The notes: generated from the sequence alone by a model not told the origin. DNA of 64,000 nt from Pseudomonadales bacterium (GCA_024234395.1 JACKOH010000001.1:372001-436000); one strand, 5' to 3'. Positions 9,239-17,867 are shown, counted from the first letter of the stretch. Made by a program: numbers and translations.

Positions 9239-9652
9239 TTAGCAGAAGCCGTTGGTCAGGCAGGTGCCGCCTTCTGTCCAGGCGACCGGAGGATTAATGC
9301 CACCGGCAGTCAGGGTGTAAGTAATACCTGCCAGATCGGAACCGTCATTTCTCCATGTAACAGTAACAATACCGTTAGCAACAGCGATGCCATGCAGGGT
9401 AGCAGTCTGAGCCTGGTCAGCAGGGATACCCATGACACCGGCGTCCAGATCCGCCAGAGCCGTCGGTTGACGAGTCTGAATGGCCAGTTCCAGCGCAGTT
9501 TTGCGAGGAGTAACGGAAAGTACCGCTTCAGAGAAGCGCGCACGGTTTGAGTAGTTCTGATAAGCAGGCAGTGCAACAGCGGCGAGAATGCCGATGATGG
9601 CTACCACGATCATCAATTCGATAAGGGTAAAACCTTGTTGGGTCTTTTTCAT
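9239..9652 (-). CDS. pilA: Type IV major pilin PilA (first gene of a tandem pair)
   Basis: This 137-residue prepilin has the leader MKKTQQG, then the class IVa helix FTLIELMIVVAIIGILAA, PAYQNYSNRARFSEA, and a C-terminal disulfide loop between Cys in GGTCLTNGFC. The start at 9652 gives the expected six-residue leader plus Gly; the longer frame to 9739 would add an implausible leader. It is promoter-proximal in the pilin pair and has the candidate sigma-54 region upstream, so it is probably the main structural pilin. PilD, PilC and PilB for its export are encoded a few kilobases away. Confidence 0.94.
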   Translation of the reverse strand: MKKTQQGFTLIELMIVVAIIGILAAVALPAYQNYSNRARFSEAVLSVTPRKTALELAIQTRQPTALADLDAGVMGIPADQAQTATLHGIAVANGIVTVTWRNDGSDLAGITYTLTAGGINPPVAWTEGGTCLTNGFC

Positions 9653-9774
9653 GTCAATACTCCAATCTATAAAGTTAACTTCAAGTTTTTTTAGCGTTAT
9701 TCCAAAAGCGCTCTTGCAGGATGCTTTGAGAACAGTCAAACCCGTCTTGTTTCCAGAACGGTTACCGGTCCTTT

Positions 9775-9790
9775 ATCAGATTCCGTGCCA
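9775..9790 (-). promoter_or_regulatory. Candidate sigma-54 promoter for the pilins
   Basis: On the minus strand a perfect -24 element TGGCACG is followed after four bases by CTGAT, where the consensus is TTGCW. The -12 GC is therefore GA, a significant mismatch. The position, about 120 bases before the pilin ATG, is suitable, and pilA is RpoN/PilR-dependent in Pseudomonas. It is a candidate only. Confidence 0.4.
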
Positions 9791-9898
9791 GTTTTTTCCA
9801 AAATCCTTTAACACATTGTAAACAAAGGGAAATAAAGGTTATCGCGTGGCTTTTTGATGGGCGTGAGGGTTGGCCTGAAAGTGAAACACAGTGTTGGT

Positions 9899-9929
9899 GA
9901 CTGACAAAAAGCGTCACATTTTGTCAGTC
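9899..9929 (-). promoter_or_regulatory. 11-bp inverted repeat upstream of pilA, possible activator site
   Basis: GACTGACAAAA (9899-9909) and TTTTGTCAGTC (9919-9929) are exact reverse complements with a 9-base spacer. The site is about 110-140 bases upstream of the candidate sigma-54 -24 box, where an enhancer-binding protein such as PilR would sit. It could equally serve the divergent glycosyltransferase gene at 10052. Confidence 0.4.
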
Positions 9930-10051
9930 TGAGAAAGGGATCAACGCAGCGGCTGAAATATCCTGGAAAATGGGTGCCTTTACTACGCTGGCTTTCCCTA
10001 GACAAGTCTTGCCGGAACTTGCCGAAAACCCTAAGGAAGCTTAACTCTACA

Positions 10052-12013
10052 ATGACCAGAAACATGAACAACTCCTATCCCGGGGCTGCTGTTATAAAAA
10101 GTACGGATGAGAAATCCGGCAGGCTGACCTTACTTATAGCACTTGCGCTATTGTCTTTGCTGACACTGCTTGTCTATCTGCCGGGAATCAAAGGTCCTTT
10201 CCTGCTTGACGACCTGGTCAACCTGCAGCAATTAGGAGACGGCGGTGGGATCACCGACCTGCGCACCGCGCTGGGTTTTGTTTTTGGTAATCTCAGTGGT
10301 CCGGCGGGGCGACCGGTTTCCATGCTCAGTTTCCTTCTCAATGCCCGGAACTGGCCTGCCGAAGTCGTAAGTTTCAAGATGACCAATCTGCTTATCCATG
10401 TGGTGAACGGATTGCTGATTGCCTGGTTGAGTCTGCTGCTATTCCGGGTTCTGAAAGTGTCGGAAAGCCGGGCCGGCTGGTCCGCGTTTGCGGTAGCTGC
10501 ATGCTGGTTGCTGCATCCATTGAATGTCTCAACGACCCTTTATGTCGTGCAACGAATGACTCAGCTGATGACTTTATTTTCCCTGGCTGCGCTGATCTTT
10601 TTCGTAAAGGGCAGATGTGTGCTGGAAAGTCAGCCGGTTCGGGCAATTTTGTTGATGTGCATCGGCCTTTTTCCGTTCGGCCTGCTGGCCGTGTTGAGCA
10701 AGGAGAATGGTGCTTTATTACTGCTGGCCATCGCGGTTCTGGAATTTACCCTGTTCAATAATCTGGCCCGCAACAGGATTTACCAGGCCTGGTTCGCACT
10801 TGCAATAGTGTTGCCACTGGCAGTCATTGCCGTGTACCTGTTGGTAAACTTTTCCGCGTTGACTGCCTCTTATCAGTTCAGGGAGTTCAGCCTGAACGAG
10901 AGACTCCTCACTCAGAGCCGGGTGGTTGCGGATTATTTATTCAATATCCTGGTGCCACAGATTGGCGGGTTCAGTCTCCAACATGACGACGTGGTTATAT
11001 CAAAAGGATTACTGCAACCGATTACAACGCTTGCCTCTCTGTTGTTGCTGATAGGCATGGTTGCGGCTGCCTTTGTGTTCAGAGTCCGACAGCCGGTAAT
11101 GGCATTCTCGATATTCTGGTACCTGGGCTGGCATCTCCTGGAGTCGGGTTTTCTCCCTTTGGAGCTTTATTTCGAACATCGCAATTACCTGCCCATGATC
11201 GGCCCGCTGTTTGCCATTGTCTATTACGCCGGACTCTGGCTGGAGCGATCCGGAACCGCGAACAGCAAACGGGCAGCACGAATAGCCGTGGGATTGGCAA
11301 TTATTGTATTGTCACTTCTTACCGTACAACTGAGTACATTGTGGGGGAATAACCTGGCCCTGGCAGCACACTGGGCAGAGCGACATCCCACGTCTTTCCG
11401 TGCCCAGACCGAATACGCGTATCTGCAGATTGCAACCGGTGCGGATGAATCTGCGTATCGAAATATCTCAGCACTTCAGCAGTACTATCCCGATGAAGTG
11501 GCGCTTCAATTGCAACGCTGGAATTTTGCCTGTAACTCAGGGATGCCTGCCCCTTATCCGCTGAGTTCCGTTGCAGCTGACGAGGGTCAAGTGTACTACC
11601 GTGCTGACCTTACTGCCGAAGTAAAGACGTTGCTGGAAAACCTGTTCAACAACAGATGCGAATATCCCCCACGCGCTGTGATCGAAAATCTGATGTCAAG
11701 GCTTGCTGAAGTGCCCATGCGGCGCTACGAAAATAGCGTGTTTCACCTGCTGTTTTCCGATCTGTACGTGCATTACCGGGAACTTAACCCCGCTCTGGTC
11801 CAATTGCGTCAGGCATTCGACATAAGGCCCGATCCCGCCTATCCGATTCGGCAGGCTATCCTGGCAGCCTCGGCCGGAAACTATGAGGACAGTCTGATAT
11901 TCTTGCAAAGAGCCAGAGAGGCCGATGAGAATAGAGCGCTCTTCACTCCGTCCCGGCTGGAGGAGATTGAGGAAATGGAACAGGATATCAGAACCAGATT
12001 GGGACCGGGCTGA
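10052..12013 (+). CDS. Polytopic GT-C-like membrane protein, candidate pilin O-glycosyltransferase
   Basis: The 653-residue product has about ten to eleven transmembrane helices up to residue 430, then a soluble helical region resembling TPR repeats. After the first helix comes LLDDLVNL, an acidic pair where GT-C glycosyltransferases carry their catalytic Asp. Other GT-C-like hallmarks are RPVSMLSFLLN and the WLLHPLNVSTTLYVVQRM loop. Such TPR-tailed membrane proteins resemble PglO/PilO- or TMTC-like enzymes that glycosylate exported proteins. The position next to pilA, divergent from it, supports the pilin as substrate, but no acceptor or donor can be read from sequence. I chose the ATG at 10052; an open frame to 9974 runs into the pilin regulatory region. 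Confidence 0.65.
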   Translation: MTRNMNNSYPGAAVIKSTDEKSGRLTLLIALALLSLLTLLVYLPGIKGPFLLDDLVNLQQLGDGGGITDLRTALGFVFGNLSGPAGRPVSMLSFLLNARNWPAEVVSFKMTNLLIHVVNGLLIAWLSLLLFRVLKVSESRAGWSAFAVAACWLLHPLNVSTTLYVVQRMTQLMTLFSLAALIFFVKGRCVLESQPVRAILLMCIGLFPFGLLAVLSKENGALLLLAIAVLEFTLFNNLARNRIYQAWFALAIVLPLAVIAVYLLVNFSALTASYQFREFSLNERLLTQSRVVADYLFNILVPQIGGFSLQHDDVVISKGLLQPITTLASLLLLIGMVAAAFVFRVRQPVMAFSIFWYLGWHLLESGFLPLELYFEHRNYLPMIGPLFAIVYYAGLWLERSGTANSKRAARIAVGLAIIVLSLLTVQLSTLWGNNLALAAHWAERHPTSFRAQTEYAYLQIATGADESAYRNISALQQYYPDEVALQLQRWNFACNSGMPAPYPLSSVAADEGQVYYRADLTAEVKTLLENLFNNRCEYPPRAVIENLMSRLAEVPMRRYENSVFHLLFSDLYVHYRELNPALVQLRQAFDIRPDPAYPIRQAILAASAGNYEDSLIFLQRAREADENRALFTPSRLEEIEEMEQDIRTRLGPG

Positions 12014-12025
12014 TCGCGGGGGCGA

Positions 12026-12898
12026 ATGATGACAGTGGGAGAGTTGACAGTTTCAGTAGTGATTCCGGCCAAGAACGAAGCACGAAATCTGGAGCTGATG
12101 TTGCCGAAGCTGCTAAGTAGTGGTGAGTTTCTTGAATGTATCGTTGTTAACGATGGCTCCAGCGACGACACGGTAGCGGTGTGTGAGGCAAATGGAGTTA
12201 CCGTGATCACCAACCCGTACAGCAAGGGAAACGGCTCGGCTATTAAAACCGGGGCCAAAGCTGCCCGTGGGGACATCATCGTTTTTCTTGATGGCGATGG
12301 GCAGCATCGCCCCGAGGATATTCCTCGGCTGCTGGAAAAAATGACCGAGGGTTTCGATATGGTGGTAGGTGCGAGGGGGCGAAAGTCGCAGGCCGACTCC
12401 TATCGTGCCATTGCCAATGGCATATACAATCGGCTGGCCAGCTGGATGACGGGTCAGAAGGTGGATGATCTTACCTCGGGCTTCCGGGTGGTCAGGGCGA
12501 ACCGGTTCCGGGAATTTCTCTACCTGCTTCCGAATGGCTTTTCCTACCCGACCACCTGTACGATGGCCTTTTTCCGCTCCGGGTATTCAGTAGGCTATGT
12601 GAGTGTCGAGACTGAGCGCCGCCTTGGTGATAGTCATATCAGTCTTCTCAAAGACGGTATCCGATTTCTGATTATCATCTTCAAGGTTGGTACTCTCTAT
12701 TCCCCGTTGAAAATATTCTTTCCTGTAGCGGCCGGATTTTTCGCCACCGGTATCTGTTACTACCTCTATACGCTGACCACTCAAGGTCGTTTCACCAATA
12801 TGAGTGCAGTCCTGTTTATGACCTCTGTGCTGGTATTTCTGATCGGACTGGTATCCGAACAGGTCACCACCCTGATGTACAAGGACGCCGACCGCTGA
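12026..12898 (+). CDS. Family 2 glycosyltransferase, polyprenyl-phosphate-sugar synthase-like
   Basis: The 290-residue protein opens with a GT2 GT-A fold: VVIPAKNEARNLELML, VVNDGSSDDT, and the metal-binding DGDGQHRPEDI, followed by DLTSGFRVVR. Two C-terminal hydrophobic segments (about residues 225-250 and 260-280) anchor it in the membrane. This build is that of dolichol/undecaprenyl-phosphate hexose synthases (DPM1/ArnC/GtrB type), which load a sugar onto a lipid carrier for a GT-C enzyme. It follows the GT-C-like gene by 12 bases and is surely cotranscribed, so donor synthesis for that enzyme is a reasonable inference. Starts at 12026 or the adjacent ATG at 12029 are both possible. Confidence 0.85.
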   Translation: MMTVGELTVSVVIPAKNEARNLELMLPKLLSSGEFLECIVVNDGSSDDTVAVCEANGVTVITNPYSKGNGSAIKTGAKAARGDIIVFLDGDGQHRPEDIPRLLEKMTEGFDMVVGARGRKSQADSYRAIANGIYNRLASWMTGQKVDDLTSGFRVVRANRFREFLYLLPNGFSYPTTCTMAFFRSGYSVGYVSVETERRLGDSHISLLKDGIRFLIIIFKVGTLYSPLKIFFPVAAGFFATGICYYLYTLTTQGRFTNMSAVLFMTSVLVFLIGLVSEQVTTLMYKDADR

Positions 12899-13350
12899 AT
12901 TCAGCACACTCGCGACGACGAAATTCCAGTTTTGTGCGACCAATGTCCGGTCCGACTGATTGCCGATGAAGGTATTAAGGGTTCGTTCATATTCAAAGCC
13001 TTAGACTGTAATCACAGTAGCCGGTAAGCCGTTGAAACGGGTGACAAAGTTAACTGTAACAAAGTGTGGGCGGGCCCCGGTTCGACTTGATTAGCCATTC
13101 GATGTGGTTTAAGGTTAGGCTCCGTTAAAAGACCGACCTGGTCCCGGAAGGCGAAGCTGGCGAATCAAGTGACCGAAGCCGCTGGCAGGCGCTGACATTC
13201 AAGCCCGCACACCGTAACCACTGCAACGTATGGACCGACCGGAAACCGAACGGGAATCCGCTGGACATAGAATACTGTTACCGCAATTGAAGAGCGACCA
13301 GGAATGAACAGGATAGAGCAGTGATTTATCCTCAAAGTAAGGAGTAGGAA
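12899..13350. other. Intergenic region, no gene seen
   Basis: This 452-base gap holds no frame with protein-like character and no recognisable RNA. The last part carries the AAGGAG ribosome-binding site of the cytochrome gene (about 13338). A c-di-GMP or other riboswitch was looked for and not recognised. Confidence 0.4.
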
Positions 13351-13746
13351 ATGAACAGATCAACCACACGATTTTTGAGTACATTGGCAGTTGCCTCCAG
13401 TCTGCTGGCAGCGCCTGTTGCGTTTGCTCAGGACAGGACGCTCAGGGATGGTGTGTATACCGAAGCCCAGGCCAAGGCAGGTGAAACGGTTTACGAGTCC
13501 ACCTGCAAGAACTGCCATGATATGAAGTTTTACGAAAACACACTGCGGGCCTGGAATTCCCAGCCATTACTGTATCTGTGGGAAACTGTGATGGGCACCA
13601 TGCCGGCGGACAATCCGGGCTCCATGATGTTCGAGGAATATACTGACGTGCTGGCCTATATCCTGTCTCAGAATGGGTTCCCGGCTGGAGATGCCCCGCT
13701 GGATCACAACCAGGGAATGGAGTCGATCAGTATCGTCGCACCCTGA
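13351..13746 (+). CDS. Periplasmic monoheme cytochrome c
   Basis: The 131-residue product begins with a Sec signal peptide (MNRSTTRFLSTL..., cleavage after VAFA) and has one CxxCH heme site, CKNCH at about residues 51-55. A GTMP segment around residue 78 supplies the likely distal Met ligand, and EEYTDVLAYILSQNGFP is the usual C-terminal helix of class I cytochromes. It is probably a soluble electron carrier; the redox partner is unknown and no oxidase or dehydrogenase gene is adjacent. AAGGAG precedes the ATG. It converges with the HNH nuclease gene and shares its terminator. Confidence 0.9.
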   Translation: MNRSTTRFLSTLAVASSLLAAPVAFAQDRTLRDGVYTEAQAKAGETVYESTCKNCHDMKFYENTLRAWNSQPLLYLWETVMGTMPADNPGSMMFEEYTDVLAYILSQNGFPAGDAPLDHNQGMESISIVAP

Positions 13747-13761
13747 TCCAGATATAAGAGT

Positions 13762-13793
13762 AAAAAACGGACGCCGAAGGCGTCCGTTTTTTT
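13762..13793. terminator. Bidirectional intrinsic terminator
   Basis: ACGGACGC and GCGTCCGT form an 8-bp stem around CGAAG, flanked by an A-run on the left and seven Ts on the right. It can stop transcription of the cytochrome gene (plus) and the HNH gene (minus), which converge here. Confidence 0.9.
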
Positions 13794-13816
13794 GTCTGCA
13801 AAAAGTAATGTGGACA

Positions 13817-14509
13817 CTATTCGGGACAATCCCGCAATGTCCGGTAGAGGGCGTTGCGATCCCGGGTTTCCAGTTGCAGCTCGTATTTTTCGGCAATAGC
13901 CTCCCACGCCCTAGCGTACTGACACTGGAATTCTTCGCGTGGTGGAAAGTAACTGGCGGGACCGCGATCGCCTTTTCTGCGGATTTCACGTTTCTCGACC
14001 AGCATCAGGTTGATCGGATCATTGGAAAACTGCAGTTTTTTACCGGGAGGCCAGCGATCGCCACCGTGGGTATGGGCGTACATTCGCGGGATAACATGAT
14101 CTATATCAATCTGCGTGGCGACCGTAAAAGTCTTGCCTGTGTACTCGTCGAACCACTCGCCGGTTCTGACTACACAATTGCGGGGGTTGGTAAAGCTGGG
14201 GGTGGCCCGGCTGGTCAGGATCAGCATTTCCTGTCGCGTTGACTGGCAGTCACCGTCATAGTCCTGTTCAAAGGACCAGTCTTCCTCATTGAAGAATTTT
14301 TCTCTGTCTCGGTAGTCGGTAAAAGCCCCGTCGCGACCCAGGCGGTCGAAAGTATCTGGAACTTCACAGCCGGGCAGATGGCAATGATAGGAATTACCGA
14401 GATAATGCCCGCCATTAAGATCAAGAGCGCCCGGATGAGCCCAGGCGAGTTGTGCCGCCCCGCTCAGAGTCAGCGCGGTGAATAGTGAAACAGCATAACG
14501 TAGAGTCAT
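13817..14509 (-). CDS. Secreted HNH-type endonuclease with N-terminal YHYH-like region
   Basis: The 230-residue protein starts with a signal peptide (MTLRYAVSLF..., cleavage after AWA). Next comes HPGALDLNGGHYLGNSYHCHL, a His-rich segment resembling the YHYH motif of secreted metal-binding proteins. The C-terminal half carries DIDHVIPRMYAHTHGG and later FSNDPINLMLV, the DHxxP/N pattern of HNH (GmrSD-like, DUF1524-like) nucleases. It is therefore probably an extracellular or periplasmic nuclease, perhaps for DNA scavenging. The start at 14509 has AGAGG upstream and gives the signal peptide; the open frame to 14611 does not. It is an insertion between the pilus block and nadC compared with Pseudomonas. 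Confidence 0.78.
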   Translation of the reverse strand: MTLRYAVSLFTALTLSGAAQLAWAHPGALDLNGGHYLGNSYHCHLPGCEVPDTFDRLGRDGAFTDYRDREKFFNEEDWSFEQDYDGDCQSTRQEMLILTSRATPSFTNPRNCVVRTGEWFDEYTGKTFTVATQIDIDHVIPRMYAHTHGGDRWPPGKKLQFSNDPINLMLVEKREIRRKGDRGPASYFPPREEFQCQYARAWEAIAEKYELQLETRDRNALYRTLRDCPE

Positions 14510-14576
14510 GGGCGTACCTCTTCGATGTGTCCGTTGAGAAAATCCGTTACTGGCGGGACCAGGCTGTTTTCCCTGT

Positions 14577-15407
14577 TCAATCGAAACGCAGGGACAGGTC
14601 GATCGCCTCACAATTTTTGGTCAATGCACCGACTGAAATAAAGTCCACGCCGGTTTCCGCAATCTGCACCAGGGTCGATTCATCTACGCCGCCTGATGCC
14701 TCAAGTTTGACGCGGCCGGCATTGATTTTCACCGCTTTGATCATCTGCTCAGTCGAGAAGTTGTCGAGCATCACTATACCGGCACCGGCCGCGATCGACT
14801 GCTCCAATTGTTCCAGGGATTCGACCTCGACTTCAACTGTCTTGGTGGCGTCGAAGTCTCTGGCTGCCTCGACCGCAGCGGCAATGGAACCGCAGGCGCT
14901 GATATGATTTTCCTTGATTAAAAAAGCATCATACAGGCCCATGCGATGATTGGTGCATCCACCGGTACGTACTGCATATTTCTGCGCACTGCGCAAACCG
15001 GGCAGGGTTTTGCGTGTATCGAGCAGAGTGACGGAGGTGTGTGCCACTAGGCTCCGGAGGCGCGCGGCAAAGGTGGCGGTGCCGGACAGGGTCTGGAGGA
15101 AATTAAGCACACAGCGTTCGGCAGTCAGCAGGCTTCTCGCCGGACCGCTGAATGTGGCCACAATATCGTTAGCGATCAGGCTGTCACCATCGCCAAAATA
15201 CCATTCGACATTCATTGCGGGATCTATCTGCCGGATAACCTCCCTGGCCCAGGGGAGCCCACACAGAATTGCGGTTTCCCGGGTGATCAACCGCGCTTCC
15301 GCCATTCTGTCTGCCGGTATCAGCATGGCACTGATGTCTCCGGATCCAATGTCTTCCTCCAGCGCCCGGGTCACCGTATTAGCGATATCGTTGGGAAGGG
15401 TTGCCAT
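14577..15407 (-). CDS. nadC: Nicotinate-nucleotide pyrophosphorylase (quinolinate phosphoribosyltransferase)
   Basis: This 276-residue enzyme converts quinolinate and PRPP to nicotinate mononucleotide in de novo NAD synthesis. Clear family marks are EDIGSGDIS at the N-terminus, ERCVLNFLQ, DTRKTLPGLR, GGCTNHRMGL, KENHI and EASGGV near the phosphate site. Length is normal. It lies 10 bases downstream of the retropepsin-like gene on the same strand, so they are cotranscribed. nadC near pilA and ampD is the Pseudomonas arrangement. Confidence 0.97.
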   Translation of the reverse strand: MATLPNDIANTVTRALEEDIGSGDISAMLIPADRMAEARLITRETAILCGLPWAREVIRQIDPAMNVEWYFGDGDSLIANDIVATFSGPARSLLTAERCVLNFLQTLSGTATFAARLRSLVAHTSVTLLDTRKTLPGLRSAQKYAVRTGGCTNHRMGLYDAFLIKENHISACGSIAAAVEAARDFDATKTVEVEVESLEQLEQSIAAGAGIVMLDNFSTEQMIKAVKINAGRVKLEASGGVDESTLVQIAETGVDFISVGALTKNCEAIDLSLRFD

Positions 15408-15417
15408 GGTGAGGGCC

Positions 15418-15957
15418 CTAGTACACCGGTAACTGGCGCAACGTCAACGCGTCGCCCCGTTGACTGAATTCGATGTGTCGCAAGGCGCTCATTCCCAGCA
15501 GAATGGTATCTCCCTGCATATTGGGAACGATACTGGCGTCGACATCATACAATTGAATATCTCCCAGTTGCAGTTCGTCGATGCGGGTATCGTAAATAAC
15601 CGTGGCACCGTTGGCTGTAGAGGCGCGGCTTTCGTAACCCGGTGCCAGGCCAGAGGATCTGGCCAGCTCCAGCGGAATCGCTACATCGGTCGCGCCGGTA
15701 TCGAGCAGGAACCGGACTGGCTTCCCGTTGATTGCGCCACTGGTTACATAGTGACCTTGCCGATTCTGGCGCAGCACGACCTCCCGAACTCCATTCTCAT
15801 CAATGCGGCTGGCTGGATTGGTGTTGGGATTAATCTGTCGGTCCAGCAGCCCGTCATAGAACAGCGTCAGCAGCCCCAGGCCCAGCACACAGGCAGCGAT
15901 CATCATGCCGCGCCCCATCGTTCTGGTCGACTGGTGAGGAAATTTTTCGTTAGTCAT
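15418..15957 (-). CDS. Membrane-anchored retropepsin-like aspartic protease (TIGR02281 type)
   Basis: The 179-residue product has one N-terminal transmembrane helix (about residues 17-34) and a C-terminal retropepsin fold. The catalytic motif is FLLDTGAT with Asp at residue 86, followed by GATVIYDTRI and a flap-like region, then ILLGMSALRHIE. Such clan AA proteins function as dimers with one Asp each; the substrate is unknown. ATG at 15957 was chosen over an in-frame TTG at 16008. The gene precedes nadC by 10 bases and is divergent from the DUF1631 gene. Confidence 0.85.
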   Translation of the reverse strand: MTNEKFPHQSTRTMGRGMMIAACVLGLGLLTLFYDGLLDRQINPNTNPASRIDENGVREVVLRQNRQGHYVTSGAINGKPVRFLLDTGATDVAIPLELARSSGLAPGYESRASTANGATVIYDTRIDELQLGDIQLYDVDASIVPNMQGDTILLGMSALRHIEFSQRGDALTLRQLPVY

Positions 15958-16147
15958 CGAGGGGTGTGACTGCTCGCAAGTGTGAATTGATGATCGGATT
16001 ATCCCCAACCCAGCGGCAATAATAAAGCGACCGTCGGGGTTCGTCAGGCGTTATCTGCGCAGCTCTGTCGGGGAGTGTGAACTGCTTCAATGATGTCGAA
16101 ACTGGCTCATGCTATAAATCACAAATCGCTCCCAAGGGCATGAAAAC

Positions 16148-17773
16148 ATGGCCAAACCTACCGCCTCGGCGACATCCGGAAATACCCATTTACGGGACCG
16201 GGAAACGCTGGAAAAAATTCGCTGGTCGCTCCGGCAGCGGCTTTGCGAGCATATGCGCCGATTAAATACGGATCTGTTTGACGAAGTGGACGATTTTCTG
16301 TTTCACAGCGTTCAGCCCGACGAACTGGCGGAAGGCAGCACGCAGTTGAAACTGGTTCGCGAGTTTCGTAATAAGAAGCAGCTGTTCGAAGAGAAATTTC
16401 TGGCCTCCATCGATGGGGCGCTCCAGTCGACACTAGTACCCGGTTCCAGTAACAGGAAAATCTCGGCTCGCGTAGCAGACGAGAAGACAGTCAGCTCGGC
16501 ATACGAAAAAATGGAAGTGGATCTGGCACTGGAACGTATGCAGCGCAAGGCCTTCAAATTTTATGCCGCTCGCATCCGCGAACTCGGGGATTCGGAACGG
16601 GAAGCCGAAGAACACGACGCCAGTCGGCAGTTGTTGCCGGAAAACAGGGATTTCCTGATCCGAAATACGTTGCGGGCCCTGGCCGGGTCGCAGCGGGTTT
16701 TCCGGGTATCGCTGGATAGTCGCCTGGTGTTCCTGAAACTGTTCGAGCAACATTTCCTGCTGAAAATGGACAGGCTTTACCAGGATGTCATAAGCATCAT
16801 CAATAATCAGGCCAATCGAAAATTCGTTGAGCGGCTGTATGCCTCGTCCACTTCGATTCACCAGCGCCGTAACCGAACCCAGCCACCCGACAAGGCCAAG
16901 GACGCCGGAAGCTCTCCTGAAGCCGAAGCTCTGTCAGTTTCCCAGCGGATTACCGAAAAGGTCACTGACCTCATCGAAGCCTGGTGTGGAACCGCCAACC
17001 TACCGGATTTTGTCGAGGCCATGTTGCGTGAAGACTGGCAGAACGTGATGTTTCTCATGGGATTGAACAAGGGAGTCGAAACCCGGGAGTGGTGTGAAGC
17101 CCGGGAGACTGCAGAATTGCTGTTGAAACTGGCTACCGGCAACCCCGCTGAGGAAAAGGTTGATGCGAATCAGCTCGTTGCGCGCCTGCGTCAGGGATTT
17201 GACCTGTCCCAGACGGAACGGGAGTCTCAGGACACCTTTTTTAATGGCCTTGGCGAGTTACTGGAAAAGCGGCGTTCGGAATCACGGGAGCAGCCCGCCG
17301 ACTCTTCGGGCAACGAACCCAATCGTAAAATCGAAGTGGCTTCCAGCAATTATGCGGCGGTCAGTGAAGCCGGCAGAAAAATTCTCGATAACAGGGATCT
17401 GGACGACTTTATCGCCCTGTTGAGCGACGACCAGGAGCAGGCGATTGCGGAAGTGGAAGAGGAAGCCATATCCATGGATTACTATCTGAACATGGTCGAT
17501 GCCATGGCCGACGACGTGAGCGCCCAATTGAAGTCAGCGGAACGGGAGTTGCGGTGCACAATTCAGAAATCCACCAGCATCCCGGACAGCTACCAGGTTC
17601 TCGATGAAACCGGTCAGGTGCTGCTGACACGCGGTCGCGTCGGCCTGGCAGTTTCCCTGCGCGCTGGCGAAATCCGACTCGACGGACAGGAAGATTTCGG
17701 CGCAGCGTATTCTGCCGGTCCCCGTTCTTCATCAGCCGCCCGGAATACCACGGGGCATCGCACAACCCATTAA
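16148..17773 (+). CDS. DUF1631 family protein
   Basis: This 541-residue, largely helical cytoplasmic protein has the features of DUF1631: an N-terminal region with repeated charged helices, a central REDWQNVMFLMGLNKG...REWCEARETAELLLKL block, then LRQGFDLSQTERESQDTFFNGLGELL, and a short C-terminal beta-like end. Family members I know of are usually longer (around 700 residues), so this is a compact version, but the frame is intact. Function is unknown; some family members have been linked to c-di-GMP or thymidine-phosphorylase-like annotation without good evidence. It is divergent from the protease-nadC pair and upstream of ampD. Confidence 0.75.
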   Translation: MAKPTASATSGNTHLRDRETLEKIRWSLRQRLCEHMRRLNTDLFDEVDDFLFHSVQPDELAEGSTQLKLVREFRNKKQLFEEKFLASIDGALQSTLVPGSSNRKISARVADEKTVSSAYEKMEVDLALERMQRKAFKFYAARIRELGDSEREAEEHDASRQLLPENRDFLIRNTLRALAGSQRVFRVSLDSRLVFLKLFEQHFLLKMDRLYQDVISIINNQANRKFVERLYASSTSIHQRRNRTQPPDKAKDAGSSPEAEALSVSQRITEKVTDLIEAWCGTANLPDFVEAMLREDWQNVMFLMGLNKGVETREWCEARETAELLLKLATGNPAEEKVDANQLVARLRQGFDLSQTERESQDTFFNGLGELLEKRRSESREQPADSSGNEPNRKIEVASSNYAAVSEAGRKILDNRDLDDFIALLSDDQEQAIAEVEEEAISMDYYLNMVDAMADDVSAQLKSAERELRCTIQKSTSIPDSYQVLDETGQVLLTRGRVGLAVSLRAGEIRLDGQEDFGAAYSAGPRSSSAARNTTGHRTTH

Positions 17774-17867
17774 GGGGCGGCGGACTGAGGATCGGTCCGT
17801 CGACTGTTGTGATACCATCTGCTACCTGTCACCGTGCGTGCGGAAATACTCCATCAGGTAGCAGCCA

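Noticed and set aside
12899..13350. Possible riboswitch upstream of the cytochrome c gene
   Set aside because: Compared with the c-di-GMP (GEMM) consensus from memory; the conserved loops were not found.
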